Positions 21,698-32,104 are shown, numbered from the stretch's first letter. The stretch: DNA of 64,000 nt from Paguma larvata (GCA_030068075.1 CM057831.1:7639464-7703463), one strand, 5' to 3'. Program-made: numbers and translations. The notes: a model not told the origin generated them from the letters alone.

Positions 21698-21859
21698 GAG
21701 AAGAACCATTGGCTCAGTTGTGATCATGTGACATTTGGCATCACACACTACTCATATTGCAAGACATCTCTCACTTATCAAGTTAAAATTTATTAGGAAT
21801 GTTTGCTCATCTTGTGGAATACTGGCAGGAAAAGTTACTTGCAATCCAAGGTTTTACTG
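20985..21859. mobile_element. Nonautonomous Tigger-type DNA transposon, 875 bp, complete ends
   Basis: The left end reads CAGTAAAACCTTGATTGTGA and the right end, reverse-complemented, reads CAGTAAAACCTTGGATTGCA, so the terminal inverted repeats agree apart from a one-base gap and a few substitutions. Both ends are flanked by TA (20983-20984 and 21860-21861), the target duplication of Tc1/mariner-Tigger elements. No transposase frame is present, so it needed a transposase in trans. It resembles the carnivore-restricted Tigger1a-type elements. Frames at 20966-21169, 21302-21544 and 21529-21723 are not coding. Confidence 0.9.
21657..21702 (+). repeat. (GA)n(GACA)n microsatellite inside the Tigger
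   Basis: A GA run followed by GACA units. Shorter GA/GACA sequence is part of this Tigger type, so the tract has probably expanded from the element itself. Confidence 0.9.
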
Positions 21860-21861
21860 TA

Positions 21862-21935
21862 GATGCAAAGATGCCTCGCAAGGCATGGATGCAGGAAGGA
21901 GTGTGCTGAAGCCACCTTACTCCTCCTAGACCACA
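21862..21935 (+). mobile_element. MaLR-type LTR (MLT1-like), right part
   Basis: After the Tigger the LTR continues: 'ggatgcaggaaggagtgtgc' and 'tgaagccaccttactcctcc' and then the terminal 'tagaccaca' at 21927-21935, which fits the usual CA-ending LTR terminus. Joining both parts across the Tigger gives an LTR of about 515 bp. Confidence 0.55.
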
Positions 21936-22044
21936 GGATCTGTCAAGCTTCTCAAGAGAGATGCCATTGACACATCTCTGTATTCTTAGAGCTGAGGAAA
22001 CAGCTTGCCTTCACTGACGCCATAGGAGCAGGAAGTCGGTCCAG

Positions 22045-22370
22045 GGCATCAGGGAAGGCCCTCGTAAGGAAGGACATTTAGAGTTGAGATTTGAAGGAAA
22101 AGTAGGGGCTGGCGAAACAGAGAGCACTTTGGTCAGAGAGAATTGTCTCTGCAGATTCTGGAAGTTGCCAGGATCCTGGGAGAGTCCAGGACAGTGCTGC
22201 CGGGGTCTGTGAACCTCGATAAGGAATTTGGGCATTATCCTAAGGGCAGCGGGAAGTCATTAAGGAGAGTTTAAGTGGGGGATAGAAGCGATGAGGCTTG
22301 TGTTTCTAAAAGGCGGCCTTGACTGCGGTATGGAGAATGGATTAAGGGAGACGAAAGTGGAAGGAGGAAT
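22045..22370 (-). mobile_element. LINE L2 internal fragment, antisense
   Basis: The plus strand shows the reverse-complement L2 words 'catcagggaaggccctcgta', 'acatttagagttgagatttg', 'ctaagggcagcgggaagtca', and 'ggcggccttgactgcggtat'. These lie upstream of the L2 3' end in the sense direction. Confidence 0.75.
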
Positions 22371-22589
22371 AAAAAAGTCCTACTTCAAATTTGCAAATAC
22401 CGCCTGCAAGATTAAAGGGTTGCCAGCTCCTTATACTTCTAGGGCATGAGGCAGGACAGAGATTCGTCCCCCGGCCCCACCTCTGAGCTGCGGGAGCCGG
22501 AGATGTGTGCAGGAGGGGGAGAGAGGGGGCTTTGCAGGGAGCATGCTCAGCTTCTCAGCCCCGCCCAACTCCCACCAGGATCTCAGGCC

Positions 22590-22750
22590 TGGAGAACAAT
22601 GGCAAGTTCATAGATTAAGATTCTTTTTACCTTTCTATTAGCAGAACTAATCATTTGCCTTTAAGTAAGACATTTCATTTTGATTAAAGTAATAACCATG
22701 AATAAGTAAAACGCAATTAATTTCCAGAAGGACATTCGAATCTAACAGGG
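22590..22750. promoter_or_regulatory. Short AT-rich candidate regulatory element
   Basis: No repeat match. The block holds several homeodomain-type cores (AGATTAAG, GATTAAAG, CAATTAAT), a CTAATCATTTG word and a TTTGATTAAAG word at about 22679. It directly follows GC-rich sequence (22460-22580). It resembles a small conserved noncoding element, but conservation was not tested. Confidence 0.35.
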
Positions 22751-22802
22751 TTTCGTTCCCAGTCAGGACTGAGGCTAATCCAGCTCTTACCTTGGCTGTC
22801 AT

Positions 22803-23005
22803 CTAATGGTAGCTGCCATTTATTGAGGCCCTACTAAGTGCCAGGTAATTTTCACAGTGTAGCTCATATGAGGTACATACTTCCTTAGGTGGGTGGAATC
22901 ACCCCATCTTAGGAGTGAGACTCAGAGGGAGTATGTCAGCTGCCCAAGGGGACACCTGGGATAGGGCAGCGCTGGAATGTGAAACACCTTCTCGATTCTA
23001 ACATC
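22803..23005 (-). mobile_element. MIR SINE, antisense
   Basis: Reverse-complement words: 'ttgaggccctactaagtgcc', then 'catatgaggtacatacttcc', 'cccatcttaggagtgagact', and 'gtcagctgcccaaggggaca'. Confidence 0.75.
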
Positions 23006-23035
23006 CGTAGAAGCCAGCGATCACTCCCTGAGCCT

Positions 23036-23228
23036 TGCAATGTGCCAGGCAGGGGTCGAATCCTTGGTAGGCTTTCTCTCATTTGAGATAGGTGGTATTG
23101 TCATCTCTACTCTACCGATAAGGACAGTGAAGTTCAGAAAGGTCACATACCTTGCCCAAAGACACACAGCCAGGTCTAAGATTAGAAGCTGTGTTTTCAA
23201 CACAACACACTGCCTCCTATGGTCTCCC
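23036..23228 (-). mobile_element. Second MIR SINE, antisense
   Basis: A separate MIR in the same orientation: 'gcaatgtgccaggcaggggt', then 'ttgtcatctctactctaccg', 'gttcagaaaggtcacatacc' and 'acacacagccaggtctaaga'. Two MIRs in tandem are common and need not mean duplication: the copies differ too much. Confidence 0.8.
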
Positions 23229-24176
23229 AACTACGCCGTGCTGTCACGAAAACCTTGAGCTTTTCAGAAATAAACACTTCCTTATCTGTCCTAATTCCCG
23301 TGTAAACAAAGCTCTGAACCATGGATACAGCCATTCCCCCCACAACTCCCTCATCAACTGTGAGCACCTGGATGGCAGGGCCTGTGCAGTAGCCCACTGT
23401 CTATCACCCTCACCTTCCACAGGCCCCGCCGCACCTAGCAGTGCTGATCCAAGCCCAGAACTTTATCGATCTATGCTGGTTCTTCCCAGGTGTGATGCCA
23501 TCTCTACTCAGACATGTGCAAAGACTCACAAGCTGAGTTTTCTGAGCGAGTCCTACTAACAAGCTGGCCGGGCAGGCAGCCTGCCCCTCCAGCTACATCT
23601 GCACGGAGATGGATCAATGCCACTCTCAAAACAACGACCAGCCAGTCACACCTCTGCTTCCCCCCAACACCGCAGAGCCTTGGGGAGGCAGGGCTTGCAC
23701 TGGACGCTGCCGTTCTACCACGTCGTCACTCACCAGTGCGAGAGACGCTGGGCTCTGCTCCTCGGGCAACAACATCGGGAGGAATAATGAGCTGCTCTGG
23801 GGGAGGCGAGAGCTTTCTGATCGGAAGACATATGAGGCTGTCACAGTGACAGATGGACCCAAAGGCCCCTTCCCCACGACACTGCCCTGATGACCTAGAC
23901 TCTCACCCCAGATCTGTCTGTCCCTTGATGCTGATTTGGGAGGGCAAGGTGGTCAGAGGGAGGAGCAGAAGACCACGCCATCAGCAAGAGGAAGAAAAAG
24001 CCGTAATGTTCTTGAGGGATATCAGTTGAGCGTTAGCTCCATAACTCACGCTGAAAAGCCCCTTGGACCCGCTTTATTTATCTGCATCCTGAGAGAGTTA
24101 GACTCTCACTTCTAGGAATGTAGCTTCTGTTGTCTGTCAAGTGTAGATAGTGGAAACGCCCCTTAGTGTAGACGTG
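23229..24176. other. Mostly unassigned DNA with a weak L2 end
   Basis: Positions 23350-23440 look like a decayed sense L2 3' end ('aactgtgagcacctggatgg', then 'cagggcctgtgcag'). The rest is unassigned. The part at 23690-23840 keeps several CpGs and is open in several frames (23514-23849, 23609-23890, 23626-23877), but no peptide resembles a known family. Confidence 0.4.
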
Positions 24177-24412
24177 ATGGACAGACGCCCAGACTTGCAG
24201 TCAGGAGATGTGGGTTAAAAACCAAGCTCTTCCTTGACTCACGGTGTACACATGGTTAAGTTCCTGGACCTCTCTGAGCCTCAGTGTGCTCATTTACGAA
24301 GTGAACATAGTAAGTGCTTTTCTCGCAAGATTCTTGTGAGCATGAAACGAGACAGCATGTATGTGAAGGACTTAACACAGTATCTGCCACAGAGTAGATA
24401 ACTTGTAAGCAT
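24177..24412 (+). mobile_element. MIR SINE, sense, near full length
   Basis: It keeps the MIR order: 'acttgcagtcaggagatgtg' near 24193, 'cctctctgagcctcagtgtg' near 24269, 'tcatttacgaagtgaacata' near 24290, 'cttgtgagcatgaaacgaga' near 24332, and 'cttaacacagtatctgccac' near 24370. Confidence 0.85.
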
Positions 24413-24796
24413 TTGTGGATGTGGCTGTGAGTTTCAAATGAGGAATCGCTGGTATAAGGATATCTTTAAACTGAAAGACACTCTATGAAGTTTACTCTTC
24501 GTATTTGATGTTAGTCTAAGTATTGCATTATTATTACTACGGATGCTGCTAGGATTAGTGTGTTATCTCTAAGATACCTTCAACCTTAAAGGACCAAGAC
24601 CTCCAGATGGAAAGATGGGTTGGTCGTAATTGGGTGGTCTTTCTGTCTGAAAGGGGCTGGGACTCTACTCTGTGTCCCTAAAGCCGCGTAGGGGACCGTC
24701 GGTCCCAGTCCCACCCAGGGTGCAAAGTCACCAACAGGGAAATGGGTGATGAAGGAAAGGGGGCGAGAACAACACATTAAGAAGGACAGGAGGATA
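24413..24796. other. Unassigned DNA
   Basis: No repeat or gene recognised. It includes the likely SINE target site at its right end. Confidence 0.4.
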
Positions 24797-25021
24797 GGGG
24801 CGCCTGGCGGGGCTCAGTTGGTTAAGCATCTGACTTCAGTTCAGGTCATGATCTCACGGCTCGTGAATCTGAGCCCCGCATCGGACTCTGTGCTGACAGC
24901 TCAGAGCCTGGAGCCTGCTTTGGATTCTGTGTCTTCCTCTCTTTCTGCCCCCACCTCCTGCTGGCTCTCTCTCTGTCTCTCAAATATGAATAAACATTTA
25001 AAAAATTAAAAAAAAAAAAAA
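24797..25021 (+). mobile_element. Felid tRNA-Lys SINE (SINEC type), sense
   Basis: A full-length copy starting GGGGCGCCTGGCGGGGCTCA, with the A-box/B-box region, the feliform segment CTGACAGCTCAGAGCCTGGA, a CT-rich body, an AATAAACATTT stretch and an A-run tail at about 25007-25021. The flanks AAGGACAGGAGG (24782) and AAAGACAAGAGG (about 25018) look like an imperfect target duplication. It is among the clearest taxonomic markers in the window. The frame 24746-25009 is the SINE. Confidence 0.95.
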
Positions 25022-25289
25022 GACAAGAGGAGACTGTTCAGGGGCCAGAAGGAGGTACGTTCTATCTGTGCTGACGATGCTAAGGAAGGCCTTGCTTCCA
25101 AAGATGATATGCGCACAGAGATAACCCCAAGTCCAGGGTGAAGTTGGCTGGGGCAGAGCACAGCTGGGTGAACAGTAGTGGGGGTAAGAGCAGGCTCGGT
25201 GAGAGAAGAGGTAGAGAAGAACAAGATAAGGAAGGGGGACATGGAAGATGTTGAAGTAGAGAAGAGGAAGGAAGGCCATCTTGTCCTTT

Positions 25290-25685
25290 ACCTTTTTGAA
25301 AACCTTCCAAGAATCCCATGGCCTGCATGTGGAAACCCAGGCTCCTCAGCCCAGGCATGAGCCCTGTGCAGTCGGGTGGGATCAGCTCTTGCCCCGTCTC
25401 CAGCCACAAGTGAGACACCAGTGTCTTTGCCCTTGGGGATCTTTCTGAGAGGAAGGCCTTTCAGCTCTTCCTTGTCTGAGAAAACTACCAGGCATCCTCA
25501 AATATCACCTCCTCTGGGAAGTCTTTCCTGAGGCCCTGAGGCAAAAGGAGCCGATCCTGGGACCCTGTACACGCCTCCCTTGAGGGCTGCCCCAGGACTA
25601 TTTGCTTCCTTCCCTGCTCCCCGCACTAGGGAGTTCCTTGGCGATGGCACCTGTCTCTTGCTCATCTCTGCGCTAAGCAGAAGAC
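25290..25685 (+). mobile_element. LINE L2 3' region, sense
   Basis: Sense L2 words: 'accttccaagaatcccatgg' near 25302, 'aatatcacctcctctgggaa' near 25500, 'gtctttcctgaggccctgag' near 25521, 'agggagttccttggcgatgg' near 25628 and 'gctcatctctgcgctaagca' near 25660. The terminal tail is lost. Confidence 0.75.
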
Positions 25686-27276
25686 AATGTCACTGGAGAA
25701 CAGATCAGGGGGGGAAAGTTAGAAAGGAAAGAAGAAAGCCACAAAGGTGAAGTAGAAAGTATGGCGAGGAGAATAAAAGGGAAGAGTGGATAGAGACGCC
25801 GGGGTCAGTGGTTGAAAGGTGACGGTGGGAATGGGTTCCAGAGACTCTCTGGGAATTTTTCAGCACCTGGCGCCTGGCCCTGGGGCCGGCTTCTTCCCAT
25901 CGCTGCATCCTCACGAGGCACCCGGGTTAGGCCCACCCTCTTCTGGAGCAGCTGTGAATTGAGGTGACTGCAAGGCCTCTGTGCAGAGGAAGCGTGACTT
26001 CTGGATGGCTGAAACACAGCAGGTCCTGCTGCAGCTCGATTTGTGTAAACGGTCACTTACAACCTAAAGGAGGGTCCTGCTCCTGCCTCTCCGTCCTCAC
26101 CTACTCCAGCCAGATCCGTTTGGATCGACCCCACCGGAAAACTATCAGCTGGTGTCTCTGTGGGGCGGACTCACGACCCAGCTGGATTTGACTGGGCCCA
26201 GCTGGTCTTCCTCTCTTCCCTGGGTTGAACCCCCGCAACGCTCCCGAAGCACCTCCTCTCACCTGCCTCGAGCAGACACTGCTGCTGTACTGACTCGCAG
26301 TCCAGACTCACGGGCGTCCAGGCAGGGTCACCGGTACACTGCAATGGCAGTTCTCCAGCAGACGCTCTGGTGGCCCAGCTCTCCTGGCCCTTGCCCGATC
26401 TCTAAAGAGGGCCGGAAAGTCTTCTGTGCTCACCCCATGCTGAGCAATCAGAGACTGGCTTCTCAGAGTGCAAGTATTTCACGGATCTACACCACTCGAG
26501 GTCAAAGTAAACATCATTAGGGAAGGAAGAGCACGGAGGCCTCTCTGCACCTTTCTCTCTCAGCTTCCCAAGGGAAGCTGTTGGGGGCTGGACTGAAATA
26601 AGTGGCTCTTCAGTTAATTCCAGGGCCCACTTAATTTGCATGATTCAGCCCTAGTCCCTTGCATCTTCTCCCTGATGCCCTCGGTCTTGCCAGGCTTCAC
26701 CTTCACATGTAACAGCATCGGATCACAAGGCTCCTCTTTCTTTTCTAATCTTTTGAGATGGAGGAAAAGTAGACACTTATTGGGCAGGGGGTGAGGCGTT
26801 GCGCCTCAGGTTCCTCCTTAACCACACTCGGGCTGGAAGTTTCTAGGAGGAGGGAGAGGTGTGTGACGAGTGTGCACAGAGAGCCGGGATAATCCAGAGA
26901 AGTTCTACAGAGTTCCTTATCTTTCTGGAAGACAAAAAGAGGCAACTCTCCCTTTCTGGCAGGGTTGAGAGGGAGGGGGTTTAAATGCACAAGTCTCCTT
27001 TTGGTGTAGAGCCAAAGCGTTCACCATCTATTCCAACCTTTCCTTCATTGAAGTATAATGAGTTTCAATTCTCGTTTCTGCTTCTAAGCTCCAAAATGGT
27101 CAATGAGTAAGGGTGAGCAAGAAGACAAAAACCAAGAAACAAGTCTTGAAATACCCCTAATCCACAGAAAATCGGTACTCCTAATGAAAAGTGGAAATTA
27201 ACCAGTACACTCCTTTTTCCAGTAGGTATGTAGAGTCAGCCTAGTTGATTGGCTCTTTACTGATAATTTTTGAGAA
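25686..27276. other. Unassigned DNA
   Basis: About 1.6 kb without a recognised gene. A GC-richer part at 25860-26400 keeps some CpGs and is open in several frames (25805-26056, 26152-26520). A short stretch at 26605-26645 has a 'taattccagggcccactta' run and an ATTTGCAT octamer-like word, reminiscent of a small regulatory element. Nothing is decisive. Confidence 0.4.
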
Positions 27277-27291
27277 AGAGATTACCCTTTT
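27277..27291. repeat. Target site duplication, left copy (L1 insertion)
   Basis: AGAGATTACCCTTTT at 27277 is repeated as AGAGATTACCTTTT at 27897-27910 across the L1. One base differs. Confidence 0.85.
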
Positions 27292-27896
27292 TTTTATTTT
27301 TTAATATAATTTATTGTCAAGTTAGCTAACATATAGTATATACAGTGTGCTCTTGGTTTCTCGGGGTAGATTCCCATGATTCATCATTTACATACACCCC
27401 CCAGTGCTCATCCCAACAGGTGCCCACCTCAATGCCCATTGCCCATTTTCCCCTCTCCCCCACATCCCCCCATCAACCCTCAGTTTGTTCTCTATATTTA
27501 AGAGTCTCTTCTGGTTTGCCTCCCTCTCTGTTTGAGACTACTTTTTTTTCCCTTCCCCACCCCCCATGGTCTTCTGTTCAGTTTCTCAAGTTCCACATAT
27601 GAGTGAAAACATATGATACCTTTCTCTGATTATTTCACATAACATAATACCCTCCAGTTCCATCCACAGTGTTGCAAATGGCAGGTTTTCATTCTCTCTC
27701 ATTGCCAAGTAGGATTCCATTGTGTATATAAACTGTGTCTTCTTTATCCATTTATCAGTTGATGACAATTTGGGCTCTTTCCATAATCTGGCTATTGTTG
27801 AAAATGCTGCTATAAACACTGGGGTACGAGTGCCCCTATGAATCAGCACTCCTGTATCCTTTGGACACACTCCTAGTAGCGCTATTCCTGGATCAT
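27292..27896 (-). mobile_element. Carnivore-type LINE-1 3' end, antisense, 5'-truncated
   Basis: On the plus strand it begins with the T-run of the poly-A tail and an 'ataatttattgtcaagttag' run, passes through the C-rich 3' UTR ('caccccccagtgctcatccc'), and ends inside ORF2's 3' portion ('ggctattgttgaaaatgctg' near 27791). It carries the typical words of modern carnivore L1 and a clear target duplication, so it is a lineage-level insertion cut short at its 5' end, without coding capacity. Confidence 0.95.
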
Positions 27897-28299
27897 AGAG
27901 ATTACCTTTTTAAACAAAAGTGTGAGCTCACCCAGGGATGGAGGGTGGCTACTGTAATTCCTTAGGCTGAAGATGCCAAAATTCTCCTTAAATCTCCCTT
28001 ACTCCTACCCGTTTCATGAAGGCGTCCCTCAGAGACTATAGCCCTCCTCCATTTGTTCCCTCACTCATTACTTACTGCATATTTTGGAGCGAAGAGAGAC
28101 CCACAAAAGGTTTGCAGTATTCCTGTCTTTCCAAAAGCACAGAGTTTATGGAAACGAGGCCAGCAAAAATGAGGCTGGACATCCGGGTGGACCCAGATGA
28201 CGAAGACATGGCTCACTGTGGAGTTCAGGCTGTTTTATAGACCATGAGGTGCTTCAGAAGACTAGGAAGCAGGGGGATGGCACAGCGTTGCCTAACAGG
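27897..28299. other. Right target duplication and unassigned DNA
   Basis: The first 14 bp are the right copy of the L1 target duplication. The remainder has no recognised repeat or gene. Confidence 0.5.
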
Positions 28300-28460
28300 A
28301 AGTCACTCTGAGCTCAGTGAGGAAGGGGACCTGGAAGGGGCTGCCAGATTGGGAGCAGGAAGACCATATAAGAGGCTGTTGGAATACTGCAAGGAGAGAG
28401 AGGAGAGGGACCTGTGAGGGTAGTGTGGATACAGGAAGGGAGCAAGTGTCACCGACCGGC
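28300..28460 (-). mobile_element. LINE L2 internal fragment, antisense
   Basis: Reverse-complement L2 words: 'aggaagtcactctgagctca', 'ttgggagcaggaagacc', 'agaggctgttggaatactgc' near 28371. The last corresponds to the segment that encodes the conserved end of the reverse transcriptase region in sense L2. Confidence 0.65.
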
Positions 28461-28524
28461 ATTTGACACACAAGGGACTGAAGAGACTTGATCAAGCAAG
28501 CAAAAAACCAAAAGAACAATACAC

Positions 28525-29060
28525 CACTCTCCCAAAGCTGTATTTTATTCAGCTATTATTAATAACTGATTTGATTCCATCCATTCCATTTTACAACCCC
28601 TGTCTCCTGCAATTGTCTGGCCCTGGTAACAATTTTATTGGAGGATAGGAGGTACATTATAAATACATTTTATATTGCACATTGTATTTTAAGCAAATTT
28701 GAGACATCTCTGATTAGGTGCCTTCCCAATGATAGCCTTGTTCAGACAGATAATTGTGTGCTGATTTTTTATTTTATTTTATTTTTTTTCAGCTTTGTTC
28801 TCTCCCCCTTGGCAAAGCTGCAATCTTGCATACACACGTCAGTGGATAAAAACCCTTGAAAATAACTCTTCAGAAGAAATCTAATTTACTTTTTAATCTG
28901 GTTCGGAAATTTGCCAGAAAAATTTCCACCGACAAGCACTGCCATTTATTACCACTTATCACACACCCGGGCTGTGCTCTCGCTCCTGATGGGGCTAATG
29001 TAACAGGGGAGGAATCTTCTGATACATTATTTATTTGATACAATCCCACCCAGATAAGAT
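28525..29060. promoter_or_regulatory. Candidate regulatory block (conserved-element-like)
   Basis: The block has no repeat signature apart from a short TTTTA/T-run at about 28765-28790. It is dense in AT-rich transcription-factor words: a TATTATTAATAACTGATTTG stretch (about 28553), an ACAATTTTATTGG word (about 28629, HOX or SOX-like), CAATTGTCTG (E-box CAATTG, about 28610), CTGATTAGGTG (about 28711) and TTATTTATTTGATACA (about 29028). Short plus frames of 60-73 residues (28463-28648, 28638-28859, 28856-29038) follow one another without resemblance to proteins. That it is a conserved enhancer is inference. Confidence 0.4.
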
Positions 29061-29399
29061 CTATGGGCAGGAGAGGACAAAGTTTGACCTTATCCTTCGT
29101 CTAACGGAAAGTAAGGGATCTTCCCTCTGCTTGCTCGATGAACCATCCTCTCTCCATGCCCTTGTGAAGGTTCAGCTTCCCATAGAGCTCCAGGACGGTC
29201 ACCCCACAGGGGTCTAGCTTTGACTTGGCTTGCTTCCCCTGGGATCTGTTTCACCCATTTGGGTATTTGCTTGTGTTTGACTTTGAGATGATTTTCAAGG
29301 GTCTTGTGCTTGACAGAGACCAAAGTGCCATTTAGCCCAGACCTACCCAAGCTCACTATGGGGTGGCTCCATGTTGGGGAAAGAATATAGGATGACCGG
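29061..29399. other. Unassigned DNA
   Basis: No repeat or gene recognised. Confidence 0.4.
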
Positions 29400-29712
29400 T
29401 GACCTTGGGGTAGAAATTAAACCTTTCCAGCATCTTCATTTGTAAAATGAGGAGGGGCATCTCTACAACACTGCCCAGCTTTCACCGTCCATGGAGGCAG
29501 CTAAGCTTTGGGGAAAGCACAGAAGATATGGGTCACAAGTGGTGTGGGGGTTCTGGCTTTGCAGCTTCCTGGCTGGCTAATCTTCAGCAAGGTGACATCT
29601 CTGAGCTCCTATTTCCCGATCTGTCCATGGGGTTAATAGCTCTTCCCCTGCTGACCTTACAGAGTCATTAAGATGATAATGAATATGGAAGCTTTGCAAG
29701 CAGCAAAGACAT
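29400..29712 (+). mobile_element. Two MIR SINE fragments, sense
   Basis: A first piece near 29413-29460 has 'aacctttccagcatcttcat' and 'ttgtaaaatgaggagggg'. A second, better copy at 29545-29712 has 'ttctggctttgcagcttcct', 'cttcagcaaggtgacatctc', and 'agtcattaagatgataatga'. The repeated order shows that these are two insertions. Confidence 0.7.
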
Positions 29713-30111
29713 ATATAAATGTATAATTAATCATGCATCAATTTATTAATTAGTGAAAACACATTACGAGATATTTGCAGAACCCACGCAGAGGGAAAAC
29801 TGGAAAAGAGGTCAGGCTGGGGGTACCCAGCAAGACTTCCCAAGTACCTGTCTCCAACCTCCAGGGACAGATAACCCAGGCTGGCCCCAAGCAAAAGGAG
29901 ACCCCTGCTTTCAGTTACTTGGTGCATTTTGGCTGACGGTCTACTAAGAGACATCTCCAGAGTCCCCCAGAACTCCCATGATCCACAGAACTAGGTTTTA
30001 GTCTCCACTTCACCCCTCTCATGTTTTCGGCAAAATACCAAAGGGGGAGGATCTTTGAACACTGGACAGAATTCAACTGAAACCTTGGTGTGGCTGTGCA
30101 CTCACTGACAT
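29713..30111. other. Unassigned DNA
   Basis: No repeat or gene recognised. The start (29713-29770) is AT-rich with ATTAATTA-like words. Confidence 0.4.
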
Positions 30112-30225
30112 CTATGAGAATTTACTTAACTTTCCTGAACTTTCCCTCATCTATAATATGAGGAAAATAGCACTTACCTTACGGGCTGTTGTGAGGGGTC
30201 AGTATATGTAACCCTCTGTAGGCCT
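30112..30225 (+). mobile_element. MIR SINE fragment, sense
   Basis: Words 'gaatttacttaactttcctg', 'cctcatctataatatgagga', and 'ttacgggctgttgtgagggg' preserve the MIR order; the 5' part is missing. Confidence 0.75.
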
Positions 30226-30239
30226 CACCTCTCCACCAT

Positions 30240-30376
30240 CAGTGAACTGTAAAGAGAGGCACTGTCCTTGTGTACCTGTGTACTCTTGCTGCCTAGTACA
30301 ATATCGTCCATGTAGAAAGAGTTCAACCCTTGCCTTCACATAGATGAATGAATGTGAATGAATGAGTGAATGAAAT
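30240..30376 (+). mobile_element. LINE L2 3' end with its GAAT tail
   Basis: A decayed L2 3' end ('aagagaggcactgtccttgt', 'gctgcctagtacaatatcgt') ending in the characteristic TGAATGAATG repeat at about 30343-30376. Confidence 0.75.
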
Positions 30377-30544
30377 AGATAGTGGTCAGGATCATGAGCT
30401 GAAGAAAATGTACATAATATTCTTGACCTGGAAAGATAGAGTCTTGAGCCCTAAATTAATTTTGGAATCTTTCTCTCCTCTCAAATCCCTGTCTCCTACT
30501 TCTTCCAACCTCCCCCTCCCCCTGCTACTCTTGCTTACCTCTCC

Positions 30545-30648
30545 TACCCTCTTGAATTCCAGAACGTTCTATCTCCCTCACCCTTACCCCTCAAGCTACC
30601 CTCTTGAATTCCAGAACGTTCTATCTCCCTCATCCTTACCCTCCAAGC
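30545..30648 (+). repeat. Two-copy 52-bp tandem duplication
   Basis: The unit starting TACCCTCTTGAATTCCAGAA at 30545 is repeated directly at 30597 and differs at only a few positions near its right end. The surrounding sequence (30480-30660) is pyrimidine-rich. The antisense frames 30544-30789 and 30596-30856 both end in the same residues because of this duplication; they are not genes. Confidence 0.95.
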
Positions 30649-31599
30649 TTTTCTCGCTTTGGCCAGTGGGTTGGCAGTGAGGTGTGCCCACAGAACTTTC
30701 TCCCTGTATCCCTGCTTTTTGTGTTCCCTTCTCAGAGCTATATGCCTCCTGCGGGAAGAGTAAATATAGAAAAATGACAACATGTACATTAATGCTCGTT
30801 AGAATGTCATCATTATACTCTGCAAAGTGTCTGCCGAGGGGGTCCCTAAAGGACACTTAGAAGCGAAGCAGCTGCTCCAGATTTGTTCCAGCTCACATCT
30901 CGAAGAAATGACATTGAGATAAATGTAGTATTTCTGGCTGGAGGGAGGGGAGAGAGCAGGGCTTCTTTGGAGAATGGGGGGTGGGAAGATGGATAGTGAA
31001 GAGAGAACCCACATAAGCGCTCAGAACAACAGGTGCAACGGACACACAGCATGAGAATGCGCAGGGAGCAGGGCAGGCTCTCCGGCGAAGGCTGGTTTGC
31101 TCAAACCAAGAGGCTTGCAGTCTACGTAGGGACATGGTTGGCTCAAGAGCTCCTATCTCGATCTTAGAGCAGCCTCTGAAAGAATCCCCTGCTCCTCAAC
31201 ACACATGGAAAACAAGCTATGCTCTGAATGAGAAAAGCACCATTATGCTTACTTTGTTACCAGCAGTCACTGACTGCGGGTTGTTGAGGGAAGGGGAGGC
31301 AACGTGGTATCTTACTGACAAGTGATACCAACTAATATTGTCTATATTCTGCCCATCTACTTAAGACACGTTGAGATGGCAAAGACCTACACGACCCCCA
31401 CTTCCCCTCACACACTCTGGTCAACAACTAGTGAGTTTTTCCTTTTATCTCACCATCCTGATAAATGCGAGTGGCAAGGTTTGTGAAACTTCTCAGAGAT
31501 CATGCTTTAATTTAATTTTTATTTTTGCCATAAAGACAACTTTGAGCCCAAGCCATAAAGTCACTACTCTAAGTCCAATGAATTCATACCAACTATGGT
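30649..31599. other. Unassigned DNA
   Basis: About 950 bp without a recognised repeat or gene. Overlapping antisense frames (30799-31135) lack family resemblance. Confidence 0.4.
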
Positions 31600-31720
31600 T
31601 TGCAGAGCACTCCATGTTTACATCACACTTTTCCATGTACTGCTTTAGATTCTCACTACTATCCCATTAAATAATCAGGGCAGGTCACCATTTTGTAGAT
31701 TAGGAAATCACAGAACACAC
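31600..31720 (-). mobile_element. Probable MIR SINE, antisense
   Basis: Reverse-complement MIR-like order: 'gcagagcactccatgtttac', 'gattctcactactatcccat', and 'ccattttgtagattaggaaa'. Diverged. Confidence 0.5.
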
Positions 31721-32104
31721 CTTTCAGTTATAGGCACACACAAACATACACACCCTTAGAGAGGAAGCCTTTGAAAGAAAACCTCACAAATAGATGTCAG
31801 CACTCAAACAGAAGCCACAAGATTCAAGGCTCCTACAAACTCAGTAAATCACTTTTATTCAACCTGCCATAAATAACCATGTCAGGAGACCTTTAACTAC
31901 TCAGAATTAGAACTTTCCTTGGCCGGTTGAGATACAGCAGCCTCGATGAACAAGAAGGAGTGTGATGAGCTCAGCGCCTTCTGAAGCCTGCCATCCCCAA
32001 GTCAGTTTACCAGCTTAATTCATCAGCCAAGGAAAGAATCATGGTAAAAGGAGAGTATACAGGAATCATGTTTCAGTAGGCATGCCAGCTCTAGTTTGCT
32101 TCTC
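31721..32104. other. Unassigned DNA
   Basis: No repeat or gene recognised in about 380 bp. Confidence 0.4.
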
